64,000 nt of DNA, taken from the NCBI RefSeq assembly GCF_003053845.1, contig NZ_QAYG01000001.1, forward strand, positions 1,370,078 through 1,434,077. Reading direction: 5' to 3'. Under the pieces are notes generated by a model, which was not told the DNA's origin, searched no databases, and saw nothing but the letters and a program-made list of their open reading frames with translations. The DNA comes from Breoghania corrubedonensis. GTDB taxonomy: Bacteria > Pseudomonadota > Alphaproteobacteria > Rhizobiales > Stappiaceae. Below, piece by piece: positions 17,901-25,053 of this stretch; positions within the stretch are counted from its first letter, which is position 1, and each line of letters opens with the position of its first letter. A program made the translations under genes and the position numbers.

Positions 17901-19475
17901 CAGATTCCGACTATTTGCGACCGTGGGAGTCCACGGATAGATGGCCGTTCCATCAAGCAAGGTGCCAGCGAGACCGAGCACAGCGTATGCATCGGCGGCA
18001 TGGAGCGCTTGATTGCGATGCTGTGTCGTCGCCCATCGCCAGTAGCGATCCATCAGCTCATATTCACTGACCGCGCTCCAGTGTTCACTGCCCGGAATTT
18101 TGCAATAGATCGCTGCGAGCACCGGGCGCGTGAGCGACAGAAGCACATCGTCGGGAACCTTGTTGGGGTTTCGGCCCGCTCGCCGTAGATATTCGCGCAG
18201 TTCGGCCAATGTAAAATCAGGCACCGCCACCTCGCGAAGGCCTTCGACTGCCTGCGCAAGCATGCGAGTAATTCGATTTTGTGCTGAGACAACCACCTTG
18301 ATTCCATGGCGAGCCCACGACCCGGTCACGAGTTCCATAGCGAGGTCAGGATCGGCTAAGTCATCAAGGAAAACTGTCAACCACACGCCGTCTTCGTCGG
18401 AGAGTTTCGGTCGGAGCCGGTCGGCAATCTGGGTCAGAGGCAGACTACGGTCGAAATCGGTCAGCCAGACCCGTTCGACGATCTTCGCTTCTAGATCGGC
18501 AAGGCGACCACGCGCGGGAAGCAAAATTGCGCATCTGTTCGCCTCAACTATTGCCAGAGCCGCGCTGCACAGTCGCCACGTCTTGCCTTGACCGGAGTCC
18601 CCACTGAGCACCGACAGCGGTGCTTCAGGCGCGATAGCAGTTGTCCGAACGTCCATCGCCCGATCATATCTGGCATGGTGGATGGCTTCCTTGATTTGCT
18701 CACGCAAGCTGGCGGGCAGGCGCTGGGCATGGGTCAGTCGGGCAGGATTGAGATCAGCAGCTCGAAGCAGCGCCTCGGTGGAAATCGCCGCGCCGACGGC
18801 GCCCAAGCCCAACAGGTGCTGCACGAGAGCCTTGCGCTTGACGGGGATCTCCTCGCGCTCTGTTACCAAGTCCGCAAGAATATCGTCGATTTCAGTTGAG
18901 ATCTTGGCCTCCGACCATCCCATCACTTCAACCGAAGTCAGGAAGTCCCAAAGTTTGGGCTCAGGCGCGTCCAACGTTTTCGCAACACGTGTGTAAAGCC
19001 GCTCTGGCGAAAGGCGCTCCGTCCCCCACCGGAATGGCTGCTCCAGCGTGTCGAGATCCTGTGGTCCCCTGTCCTCGGCATCCAATATGCGCAAAGTAGT
19101 GAGAAACTCGGAGAAGGCTTCGGTACCTTCCAGATTGTCGGTAACGAACCGGAATTGCGACGACGTCTTTCCGTCTTCAACTGCCTTGAACAGATCGGGC
19201 AGCACGTTCTCGACAATTGCGCGGGTCGTCCACGGGGACGCGCCACGGCGGATCTTGATCTGGTCGACGAGACGAAGCTCGGTCTGGTGAACCTGTGCAT
19301 CACCGCCCTTTGCGGGCTCCACCACTATGCGAATGCTGGCCACATCGCCGCTGCTTTTGACCTCTTCGACCATCGAATTGAGGCCGGATTTCAAGGACGT
19401 GAGCAATTGATAGAGGACGCCGGAGAAATTCCATTGCCCCCCGGTTGATGCCTCGCTTCGTCGTTTCGCTGCCAT
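14928..19475 (-). CDS. Giant NTPase with possible Cap4-like N-terminal nuclease domain
   Basis: 1,515 residues. The N-terminus has TGGQWNFSGVLYQLLTSL at 11-28, the GGxxxxxxxxYQ layout seen at the start of Cap4/DUF4297 nucleases. An LVDQIKIRR segment with a QxK motif (Q72-I-K74) and acidic residues E53/D59 upstream follow. The P-loop is GDSGQGKT (292-299), Walker B VFLDD ends at D372, and VVVSAQNR resembles sensor 1. From about residue 640 the protein is a long array of helical, HEAT-like segments. This is again the nuclease-NTPase-sensor plan of antiviral STAND proteins, but it is clearly not a copy of the 1,705-residue protein. Its nuclease assignment rests on few residues. Confidence 0.6.
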   Translation of the reverse strand: MAAKRRSEASTGGQWNFSGVLYQLLTSLKSGLNSMVEEVKSSGDVASIRIVVEPAKGGDAQVHQTELRLVDQIKIRRGASPWTTRAIVENVLPDLFKAVEDGKTSSQFRFVTDNLEGTEAFSEFLTTLRILDAEDRGPQDLDTLEQPFRWGTERLSPERLYTRVAKTLDAPEPKLWDFLTSVEVMGWSEAKISTEIDDILADLVTEREEIPVKRKALVQHLLGLGAVGAAISTEALLRAADLNPARLTHAQRLPASLREQIKEAIHHARYDRAMDVRTTAIAPEAPLSVLSGDSGQGKTWRLCSAALAIVEANRCAILLPARGRLADLEAKIVERVWLTDFDRSLPLTQIADRLRPKLSDEDGVWLTVFLDDLADPDLAMELVTGSWARHGIKVVVSAQNRITRMLAQAVEGLREVAVPDFTLAELREYLRRAGRNPNKVPDDVLLSLTRPVLAAIYCKIPGSEHWSAVSEYELMDRYWRWATTQHRNQALHAADAYAVLGLAGTLLDGTAIYPWTPTVANSRNLTGAIRNRLITVGVLREDTQGALQVSHDRILNWAIAGEIERRFLEGEATIQGVADRLDQMDGIATPRGDRLGRRLGYVLHDLFWKLVRSARPEEVGELALITVRSGVASREHEHFFKEGLGSLGAPVIPVLTWMARQPYSDNEWLLPRYLASAFIAVAETADVEVADAARALVEEDVEQSRSVGLTVLRSTPAPEAVELLWSINKQRNTAMIAAKGDSNLWSGRRLAKEQSFNALSCTVRVAPHWLSEKALSVTDSEDAEQLTWLLMQLDIRIAKPIWTSIKNALLAHMSPTAIAMPRSIRYFRDHDEVKRIEAALENPEPNGAALWFDALAYLAPVTALKNLDRLTARDLWGTSHWWLQGLLRRAGPAVHARLLETIGREQEDGQATLRELAMLYGDQQDLLDPATFDRLIDSFESCLEREERGENVQPGAIGHLCALIASAASPVLLERLAARQGSDFERLATCKATSRDGRSSMQRDSDGEEYRLILGAIGGEGYDQLVLAELERSNVHARTDGVTAAAWTRNPTIKAKLEAIAKHPDSDTYRQIQLMHTLASHHADAGLRAMVQGGSPVFLRAVEIRENGPPWSDEHLAEVEALLKSDEVEKRLYGINLCGFLSGEMAGSMLAPIVESDTATTDEVALARGVLAHLGYYRPTFLPRLKALMGRDDSGVFTASYLAWNGDAEARAAVVDWLAAHPLTALKSSELPIGFQLLENADSAPGARDFLKRVWKKGFGFGREGEILAALADAGDNEASEALDTIAYQKPRRGEASVVAAIRALQKTSPTEALAAAERFYLRTRAETAAYLLLQLDAEIGSKVLLEDYPAAPIPVRHQIGRLLRRAAPRALFIETLKRMSRSEVSGDRLAAAELAGWLPFEEPVDFLDHLADDEAESVEKAALVALRQRQADAECASLIEHIAEQPRPRQWAWLHALIRRGDPAHLADPKDPRSIHGLLDQLGDEFREEANTLLKKRAKELQKSADTLEKDRHR

Positions 19476-19584
19476 TTATGTTCTTCAACCGTTCCTGTTC
19501 AATCAAGAACTAAGCCATGGCGCCGGGAGCAACAAGCTTACTACACTAGGGGACCATCCTGCTCTCCTAATAAGAAGTCAGCCA

Positions 19585-20360
19585 ATGTCCATCGCCCTCT
19601 ACCGAACATTCCGCCGTACGTTGAAGGTTGCGCCCTTCACCGGTCGTATTATGCGTTATGACTGGACAGACCTGCCGAACCCTTTGAGTGCCCAATGGAT
19701 GGCTTATTCTATGATGCTGGATGAGTTCGCGCGCGAACTGGCCAATGTCATTAATGCCTTCACCAATAATGTTCATCATTTGAAGGCCTGGTCTGATGTA
19801 ATAGGGCCGCTATCCAATAAGAAAAAAATCGAGGCTACGCATGAATTCATCGATACGCTGGCAACTAATGCATTGAATCTACCCTATGCCTTGAAGGGAC
19901 GATTCGGGTTCGCCGCCGCCCATCTTTGTCATCAAGCCAACATGCTAAAGGAACCTGACACTTGGATTGATGATCTTCCTCTTGACTAGGACATCTATCC
20001 TCATGTCGGAGACCAATTTGGCAAGCCGTGGAAGAGCTACAGGAAACTCAAAGGCGCACTGGACGCTATTGGAATCGGGCGTTTCAGGAAGCTACAAGCG
20101 ATTTCAGGAATGCGTACAATCACCGCTTTTCACCGCGGTTTGTCGTCGGGATGACCCAACTCGTGAGGCGTATCGTTGACGAGGAGACAGGGCGTGTCTG
20201 CTACGGATTCGGGGGACATGATGCGCTCAACCTTGCCGAGATTGCAGCACTTCTAGAGAGTGAGCAGAACCGCATTTATCGGGCATTCGGTGCTTTTCAG
20301 GAACTTGTTCATGAACATGAAGCCGCGATCCGAAAGCAAGCGGAGTCGTCTGATCCGTAG
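19585..20360 (+). pseudogene. Broken gene: amber stop plus frameshift in one former reading frame
   Basis: Two adjoining open pieces look like one ancestral protein of about 255 residues. Piece one (19585-19989) runs 134 residues to a TAG at 19987-19989. The same frame continues past the stop with sensible protein-like sequence (DIYPHVGDQFGKPWKSYRKL, then KGALDAIG) to about 20085. Coding then shifts frame into the second piece (WNRAFQEATSDFRNAYNHRF and onwards), which ends at 20360. A single stop codon and one frameshift near 20085-20095 explain both. The family is unknown to me; the protein is helical and soluble. A sequencing error could produce the frameshift but would have to coincide with the stop. 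Confidence 0.6.
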
Positions 20361-20449
20361 GTCCCGTCACGAGTTCGCAAAACAGATAGTGATGATTTCG
20401 TCGGCTGGTTCTTTCCGCATTTCGGAGTTCGTGCGAAGTAGCCAAGTGC

Positions 20450-21766
20450 CTATTTGACAGCATCGACGAGTACCTGATCGATAGCGCTCTGACGGGATTG
20501 CCGATCCAGCGTGTAGGTGTTCCTCCTGAACTCGACGCCTTCGAGCAGCGCTTTGATGTATCCGGACACCGTGTCCGCAGCCATGATCAGTGTGGAGTCG
20601 AGTGTGTGGACGTATTTGCTCGTGACTGATCCCTTGGCATGACCGATCAGCGCGGCGATCGTGATTTCGGTGAATCCCAGATCGTTGGCTATACTCGCGA
20701 AGCTATGCCGCAGCACGTGAGGCGTGACGTCCCAGAGCGGGGTGCCCTTGAACAGCTTCTTCCAACTCTGCGGGAAATTTCCGACCGCATTGTCGATGCC
20801 CTGGCCGGGGAAAACATAGGTTCCGGTTCTCTGCCGCCGTTCCTGTTCCAAATATTCCACGACAGGCAATCCAACAGGGCGAACCGAGGCGCCCTCCTTG
20901 CTGTCGGCCAACCGCAAGCAGCTTCCTTCAAGGTCGACTGCGCTCCATTTGAGGTTCACGATTTCGCCCCGCCGGCAGCCCGTCAGCGCAATCAGCCGGA
21001 GAATTTCGGCGTGAATTCTGTAGTGGTCGCTTCTGCGCGCATCGCGAAGAATACCGCCCAGGGTCCGGTATTCAGCTTCACTGAGCCGACGGTCCCGAAC
21101 TTGGTATTTCGGTTTGCGAAGGCCGTGCGTTGGATTGTGTTCGACAACCCCGGCCTCAACCGCATATGAGAAAATGCCACCAAGCAATCCCATCGTCCGG
21201 ATCGCGGTCCCGCGGCCGCCGCGAACGATCGCCTTGCCGCGAAGTTTTTCGGTCTTGACCGTCACGCGGGTCTTCCCGGCGATGATGTCTTTCATCAGAT
21301 TGTTCATGTCCGGCTTGGTGATGTCCCGCACGCGTCGTGTACCGAGAAGGGGGATGATGTGCCTGCGGATACGTCCGACATCGGTGGCAATGGTGGTATC
21401 TTTCTTCGGCCTGCCGCCTTTTCCCAGGATGAGGCCGGCTTCCATATCGGCAATGTACTGCTCGCAGAGCTGCTTGACGGTGAGCGCCTTGCGGTCTTCC
21501 TCGCGCTCTTCCGCAGGATCGTCGCCGTGAGCGACTCGGCCGAGTTGCGCCTTGGCCTCACGACGCGCACCTTCCGGAGTCCACACGCCGTGAAGGCCGA
21601 TCGTGTAGCGCCGGGACCGGCCCCGCGAGCGGTATTGGATAATGTAGCTCCGCTTTCCGGAAGCGAAGACTCGGAGGCCGAATCCTGGGAGTTCGCCGTC
21701 CCAGATGACGTAATCCTTGCTGCCTGTTTCGGTCGTATCGACGACCCGTTTGGTGATCCTCGCCAT
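20450..21766 (-). CDS. int: Tyrosine site-specific integrase of the genomic island
   Basis: 438 residues starting at MARITKRVVD; an upstream ATG at 21871 would add an unlikely 35-residue leader. The N-terminus (LPGFGLRVFASGKRSYIIQY) is the DUF4102/arm-binding type of P4-like and phage integrases. The catalytic domain has all expected residues: R265 in TGCRRGE, H350-x2-R353 in HVLRHSF, H376 in GHAKG and nucleophile Y385 in SKYVH. It lies about 180 bases from a tRNA-Arg 3' fragment, the presumed attachment site, and is directed away from it. It likely excises and integrates the island carrying the defence genes to its left. It appears intact. Confidence 0.93.
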   Translation of the reverse strand: MARITKRVVDTTETGSKDYVIWDGELPGFGLRVFASGKRSYIIQYRSRGRSRRYTIGLHGVWTPEGARREAKAQLGRVAHGDDPAEEREEDRKALTVKQLCEQYIADMEAGLILGKGGRPKKDTTIATDVGRIRRHIIPLLGTRRVRDITKPDMNNLMKDIIAGKTRVTVKTEKLRGKAIVRGGRGTAIRTMGLLGGIFSYAVEAGVVEHNPTHGLRKPKYQVRDRRLSEAEYRTLGGILRDARRSDHYRIHAEILRLIALTGCRRGEIVNLKWSAVDLEGSCLRLADSKEGASVRPVGLPVVEYLEQERRQRTGTYVFPGQGIDNAVGNFPQSWKKLFKGTPLWDVTPHVLRHSFASIANDLGFTEITIAALIGHAKGSVTSKYVHTLDSTLIMAADTVSGYIKALLEGVEFRRNTYTLDRQSRQSAIDQVLVDAVK

Positions 21767-21797
21767 AGTCCCAGTCCCTGCCGGACCCGAGTTTCGC

Positions 21798-21825
21798 GTA
21801 AGCACCACGTAAGCACTTGGAAGCA
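21798..21825. repeat. Possible integrase arm-type repeats, left of the att core
   Basis: GTAAGCAC occurs at 21798-21805 and again at 21809-21816 (11-base period). A related GGAAGCA follows at 21819-21825. They lie between the integrase start and the tRNA fragment. Short tandem repeats at one-helical-turn spacing beside an att core are typical arm sites for tyrosine integrases. A related pair lies on the other side of the core (22039-22057). Confidence 0.4.
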
Positions 21826-21945
21826 AATTCGGGCGTGTTCTCGGATAGAGACTTCGGAGCGTCGATCCCAAAAATCAATGTTTTTCAGGTGCTTATCGTG
21901 CTCTGGCGTACCCTATCGCACAATTCGGATGGGGTACTTGACCAG

Positions 21946-21990
21946 CTCCGAAGGCAGAGGTCACAGGTTCGAATCCTGTCGGGTGCACCA
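21946..21990 (+). other. att site: 3' half of a tRNA-Arg(CCG) gene
   Basis: The 45 bases start with the anticodon loop CTCCGAA (anticodon CCG) and the 3' anticodon-stem strand GGCAG. The T arm ACAGGTTCGAATCCTGT (21963-21979) follows, then the acceptor strand CGGGTGC and ACCA. The matching 5' acceptor GCACCCG and D arm are absent upstream, so this is not a working tRNA gene. A tRNA 3' fragment next to a tyrosine integrase is the usual scar of island insertion. The geometry (fragment on the right, island on the left) predicts an intact tRNA-Arg(CCG) gene at the left end of the island, outside the window. Confidence 0.85.
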
Positions 21991-22038
21991 AACATTTCAA
22001 AGACTTAGATTAATTTTTCGCTTTGCTGTTTTCCTACA

Positions 22039-22057
22039 GGAAGCACATAGGAAGCAG
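22039..22057. repeat. Possible arm-type repeats, right of the att core
   Basis: GGAAGCAC at 22039-22046 and GGAAGCAG at 22050-22057 repeat with the same 11-base period as the GTAAGCAC pair on the left of the tRNA fragment. Arms on both sides suggest that the right-hand flank is also element-derived rather than ancestral chromosome. Confidence 0.35.
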
Positions 22058-22136
22058 CGCGAAGTGTAGCACGCAAAATCAGATGGCACGGCGCGCAAGA
22101 TCATGTGGCAACAAAACTGATCTCGCGTGACGCTCT

Positions 22137-22740
22137 TTATGCCGTATTCGAAAGCCTTTCACACGCTACATTGAAATAAGTCTCCTCGCGTTCGCAGCCG
22201 ACGAAGAGGCGGCCGGAGCGGATCGTGGCCAATCCGGCCGAGCCGGACCCGGCGAAGGGATCGAGCACCGTGCCAGACGGGCAGACCGTGATCAGGTCAG
22301 CCATGAGCGGCACGGGCTTGCCCGTCGTGTGGACCTTGGGTCCGCCGGCGGTGACCGAATGACGATAGACGCCCGGCAGGACCGGACCGTCGGCGCTGTG
22401 CCATTTGCCCTTAGAGCCCCAGATGATGAATTCCGACTGCTGGCGGAAACGGCCCTTCTGAGGCCTCACACCTTCCGTCTTGTCCCAGACGACGATGCCG
22501 CGCCAGGTGAAGCCTGCCGCCTGCAACGCGCTGGTTATCACCGGCAGTTGCCGCCAGTCCGAGAACACCATCACCGATGCGCCTGCCCGGAGCACGCGGT
22601 GGGCGTGCGTCATCCACAGCGTCGACCATTGCATATAGGAGAACTGCTCGCGGTTCTCGCCGGTGAATTCCGGGTACTTGCCGGGCTCCCTGATGTATTT
22701 CGCGTTGGCGCTGTCGGCCGTGCGGGTGCCGGTGTGGAGC
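22137..22740 (-). pseudogene. DNA methyltransferase lacking its N-terminal catalytic part
   Basis: About 200 residues of a phage-type DNA N6-adenine/N4-cytosine methyltransferase. The C-terminal SAM-binding motif DPFAGSGSAGLA and the FSDWRQ and GIVVWDKTEG segments are clear. In this beta-type order the catalytic DPPY motif should lie N-terminal to AKYIREPGKY. Instead the frame upstream of about 22740 is the out-of-frame reading of tail gene D. The DPPY-bearing start has therefore been lost by a deletion that joined two phage genes. The open frame could still be translated from 22778, but the product should not methylate DNA. Confidence 0.75.
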
Positions 22741-23383
22741 GCGGCCGGGGCTCGACGTCGAAGCGCCAGGAGACGCAATCGGATTTGGCGATCGTGAGCG
22801 CGGTCAACGGCTGCCCGGATGCCGAACCGCTGCCGCGCTTGACCAGAAGCATCTTCCCGCCCTTGACCGAGAACAGCGCGCCGAAGCGATCGGCGATCCG
22901 TGTGCCAAAATCGAGCGCGGACTGATCAACCCGCACCGCGTGTGGAACCTTGAGGCTTGCCAGATCCGGGCTCACCTCGGCCTTCAGGCCGTGCCGGCCT
23001 GCCAGCGTCCGGATGATCCCGCCCAGCGTCTCGTCGTCGAAATGCTCCGATAACGGCTCCTTCAGGTCCTTCCGCATGTCGGCGCCACGGCCGGACAGGG
23101 TGATGAACTCGCCGCCCGGTCCGCCCTCGATCGTCGATTTCTCGACGATGAAGAGCCCGACCACCCAGACGCCGGTGCCACGAAACCCGAAACGCACCGA
23201 CAGTTCGGCTCCCTCGCGCGGGATCCGGATCGCGTTGCCCGCATCATCGAAGGTCAGCTCGACGCTGTCGGCGTCCTGGCCGGTCGCGTCGCGCACGGTT
23301 GCCTCGACCAGGCGCTGATAGAAGCCGGCCGATACCGGCTGACCATCCACGTGGACCTCAATGAAGGGGTGCGTTCTCGCCAT
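22735..23383 (-). pseudogene. Phage tail gene D (late control D) truncated by deletion
   Basis: From ATG at 23383, about 213 residues match a phage P2-like late control protein D: MARTHPFIEVHVDG, the ELTFDDAGN segment, SVRFGF, ITLSGRGADM, GLKAEVSP and LLVKRGSGSASG. After CVSWRFDVEPRP (near 22744) the natural C-terminus is missing and the frame runs through methylase DNA until a stop near 22610. The gene begins one base after the end of a gene X stub, the normal X-D order of P2/Mu-like tails. This is prophage debris, not an active tail gene. Confidence 0.75.
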
Positions 23384-23384
23384 G

Positions 23385-23500
23385 TCAGTCCCACAAGCGA
23401 ACCGAAATCCGCGCCTCCGAGATCTGCCATTTCGGCAGGGTCAGGACAGTGCCGAGCGGCAGGACGAAGCCCGCGCCCGCAACCGACAGGCCCAGCCGGA
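23385..23500 (-). pseudogene. Stub of phage tail protein X
   Basis: Reading leftwards into TGA at 23385-23387, about 35 residues give a C-terminus of gpX type: VAGAGFVLPLGTVLTLPKW followed by QISEARISVRLWD. A stop codon lies just upstream near 23500, and the LysM-like N-terminal half is missing. Its position immediately before gene D confirms the identity. The right boundary of phage-derived DNA therefore lies near 23.5 kb. Confidence 0.6.
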
Positions 23501-23834
23501 ATTGTCCGGCTTATCGGGTGCGACACCAACGCACGTGGCCTTCGCCGGGCGGCACCGCTTCTTCTTCCCCTGACGGCAGAGAACGTGGTAGCGGATACAG
23601 GCAAAGATTGAAGACTTGTGATGTTTGGGCCCGACCCGACGGGGCCGGAACCTCGGTGCTTCCCCCAAAGCCCCCAGATCAACACAATGCGACCAATACA
23701 GGCATTCCCGCGAAGCACGCTATCGGCTATCAGCACTGGTGAGAACGCAAGGCGTATGATCGGCGGCAGCGGAAACAATCGGCCACCGCCAGCCCCCTCC
23801 GCCAAACGGGACGTCACAAGAGGATCGAGCCTTC
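23501..23834. other. Gene-free stretch between prophage debris and LysR gene
   Basis: I see no supported gene. The stretch holds the upstream region of the lysR gene. No clear sigma-70 promoter or palindrome with the T-N11-A pattern stood out. Confidence 0.4.
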
Positions 23835-24761
23835 ATGAAAATCGACCCGCGCCGGCTACTCGAGGTTCTGGCCGTGGCACGATGCGGCTCGTTCAGCAGC
23901 GCCGCCGAAGCCCTGCACGTTTCCCAGCCTGCCCTGTCCCAGAGCATTGCCTTGCTGGAACGCGATCTCGGCATGCGGGTCCTTGACCGCGGTCGCCACG
24001 GTGCCAAGGTCAACAGTTCCGGCGAGGCTCTGCTTTTTCATGCCGAAGCGCTCGAAGAGCTTCTCGCGCGTGCGCGCGAGGAGATGGAACTTCGCGCGCA
24101 GGGCATGCAGGGGTCGCTGACGATCGGGATCACGCCGATTACATCGTCGGGCCTGCTCCCCGAAGCACTGCAGATCCTGCTCAAGGAAGCACCAAATGTC
24201 TCGGTTTCGGTTGTCGAGGGACTGGATACTGAGATCATCCGCCTGCTGCGTACGCGCAAGCTCGACATGGTGCTCAGCCGGCTGGGGGTGCAGCCTCGGC
24301 ACACCGACATAACCGAAGAACGGATATTCTCGGTCGACTGGTCAATCGTGATGGGCCCGCAGCATCCGCTGCGCGATCGCCCATCGTTGCGGCTTGACGG
24401 GCTTGAGGATGTGCTCTGGGTCCTTCCAGCCAGCGGCAGCGCTTTTCGCGAACAGCTGGAACTGGTGTTCAACAACGCCAGAACGGGCTGGCCGTCTCGT
24501 GCGATCATCACCAATTCGATACTCGCCATCAAGGCGATCGTGATGAACACGGACTGCATCACCGTCATCTCGCCCCGGCTCGTTGAAGTGGAAGTCGCTG
24601 CGGGACGATTGTGCGCGGTTCCGCTCGAGGATGTCGGCTCGCTGCGCGAGGTCGGCCTGGCCTTGAGGCGATCCGACAAGCTTTCGCCGATCGCAGCGCG
24701 GTTCCGCGACATCCTGCGCGAGATCGCCAGCAGGGGAACCGACGCAACGCACAGTGCCTAG
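23835..24761 (+). CDS. LysR-family transcriptional regulator
   Basis: 308 residues, a standard LysR length. The N-terminal winged helix is typical (LLEVLAVARCGSFSSAAEAL followed by SQPALSQSIALLERDLG). A linker helix and the periplasmic-binding-like effector domain from about residue 90 (LTIGITPITSSGLLPEAL) follow. It is transcribed towards the six-gene catabolic operon, which runs in the opposite direction and ends at 25054. It is the nearest regulator and the probable controller of that operon, although LysR genes more often lie divergent from their targets. The effector is presumably the organic acid used by the operon (inference). Confidence 0.85.
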   Translation: MKIDPRRLLEVLAVARCGSFSSAAEALHVSQPALSQSIALLERDLGMRVLDRGRHGAKVNSSGEALLFHAEALEELLARAREEMELRAQGMQGSLTIGITPITSSGLLPEALQILLKEAPNVSVSVVEGLDTEIIRLLRTRKLDMVLSRLGVQPRHTDITEERIFSVDWSIVMGPQHPLRDRPSLRLDGLEDVLWVLPASGSAFREQLELVFNNARTGWPSRAIITNSILAIKAIVMNTDCITVISPRLVEVEVAAGRLCAVPLEDVGSLREVGLALRRSDKLSPIAARFRDILREIASRGTDATHSA

Positions 24762-24950
24762 GGTGTGCCACCGTCCTGTCTCATTCATGGAGCCACACCT
24801 TGGACGACGCGATGCGAAACGCTCGGTTGTCCAGACGAGAAAGTGCGGTGGGATCATCCGATGGACGATCGTCTGCAGCCAATGGAGACAGACCGGTCCC
24901 GACAAGCGAGCTGACGGCCCGACTTGCGAGGACGGCGCCACAACGCAAAT

Positions 24951-24979
24951 GGCCGACCCGGAAGGGTTCCGGGTCGGCC
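24951..24979. terminator. Strong hairpin between convergent lysR and MFS genes
   Basis: GGCCGACCCGGAA at 24951-24963 and TTCCGGGTCGGCC at 24967-24979 form a perfect 13-bp stem with a GGG loop. It lies between two convergent genes, so it can end transcripts from both sides. There is no long T run on either side, so termination could be imperfect or Rho-assisted. Confidence 0.6.
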
Positions 24980-25053
24980 GTTGACACGATGGGGCAGGGA
25001 GCCGGCTATTTTTCTGCCGACAGGCCGGGCGCGAACGCCCGGACCGGGTTTTG

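Noticed and set aside
21900-21990. A complete tRNA-Arg gene
   Set aside because: Only the anticodon loop to 3' end is present. No 5' acceptor GCACCCG or D arm is found upstream, so it is reported as an att fragment.
23511-23527. TCGGGTGCGACACCA, resembling the tRNA-Arg 3' end, as a second att site beside the gpX stub
   Set aside because: It matches only about ten bases, carries a 3-base interruption and lacks the T arm. It is too short to separate from chance.
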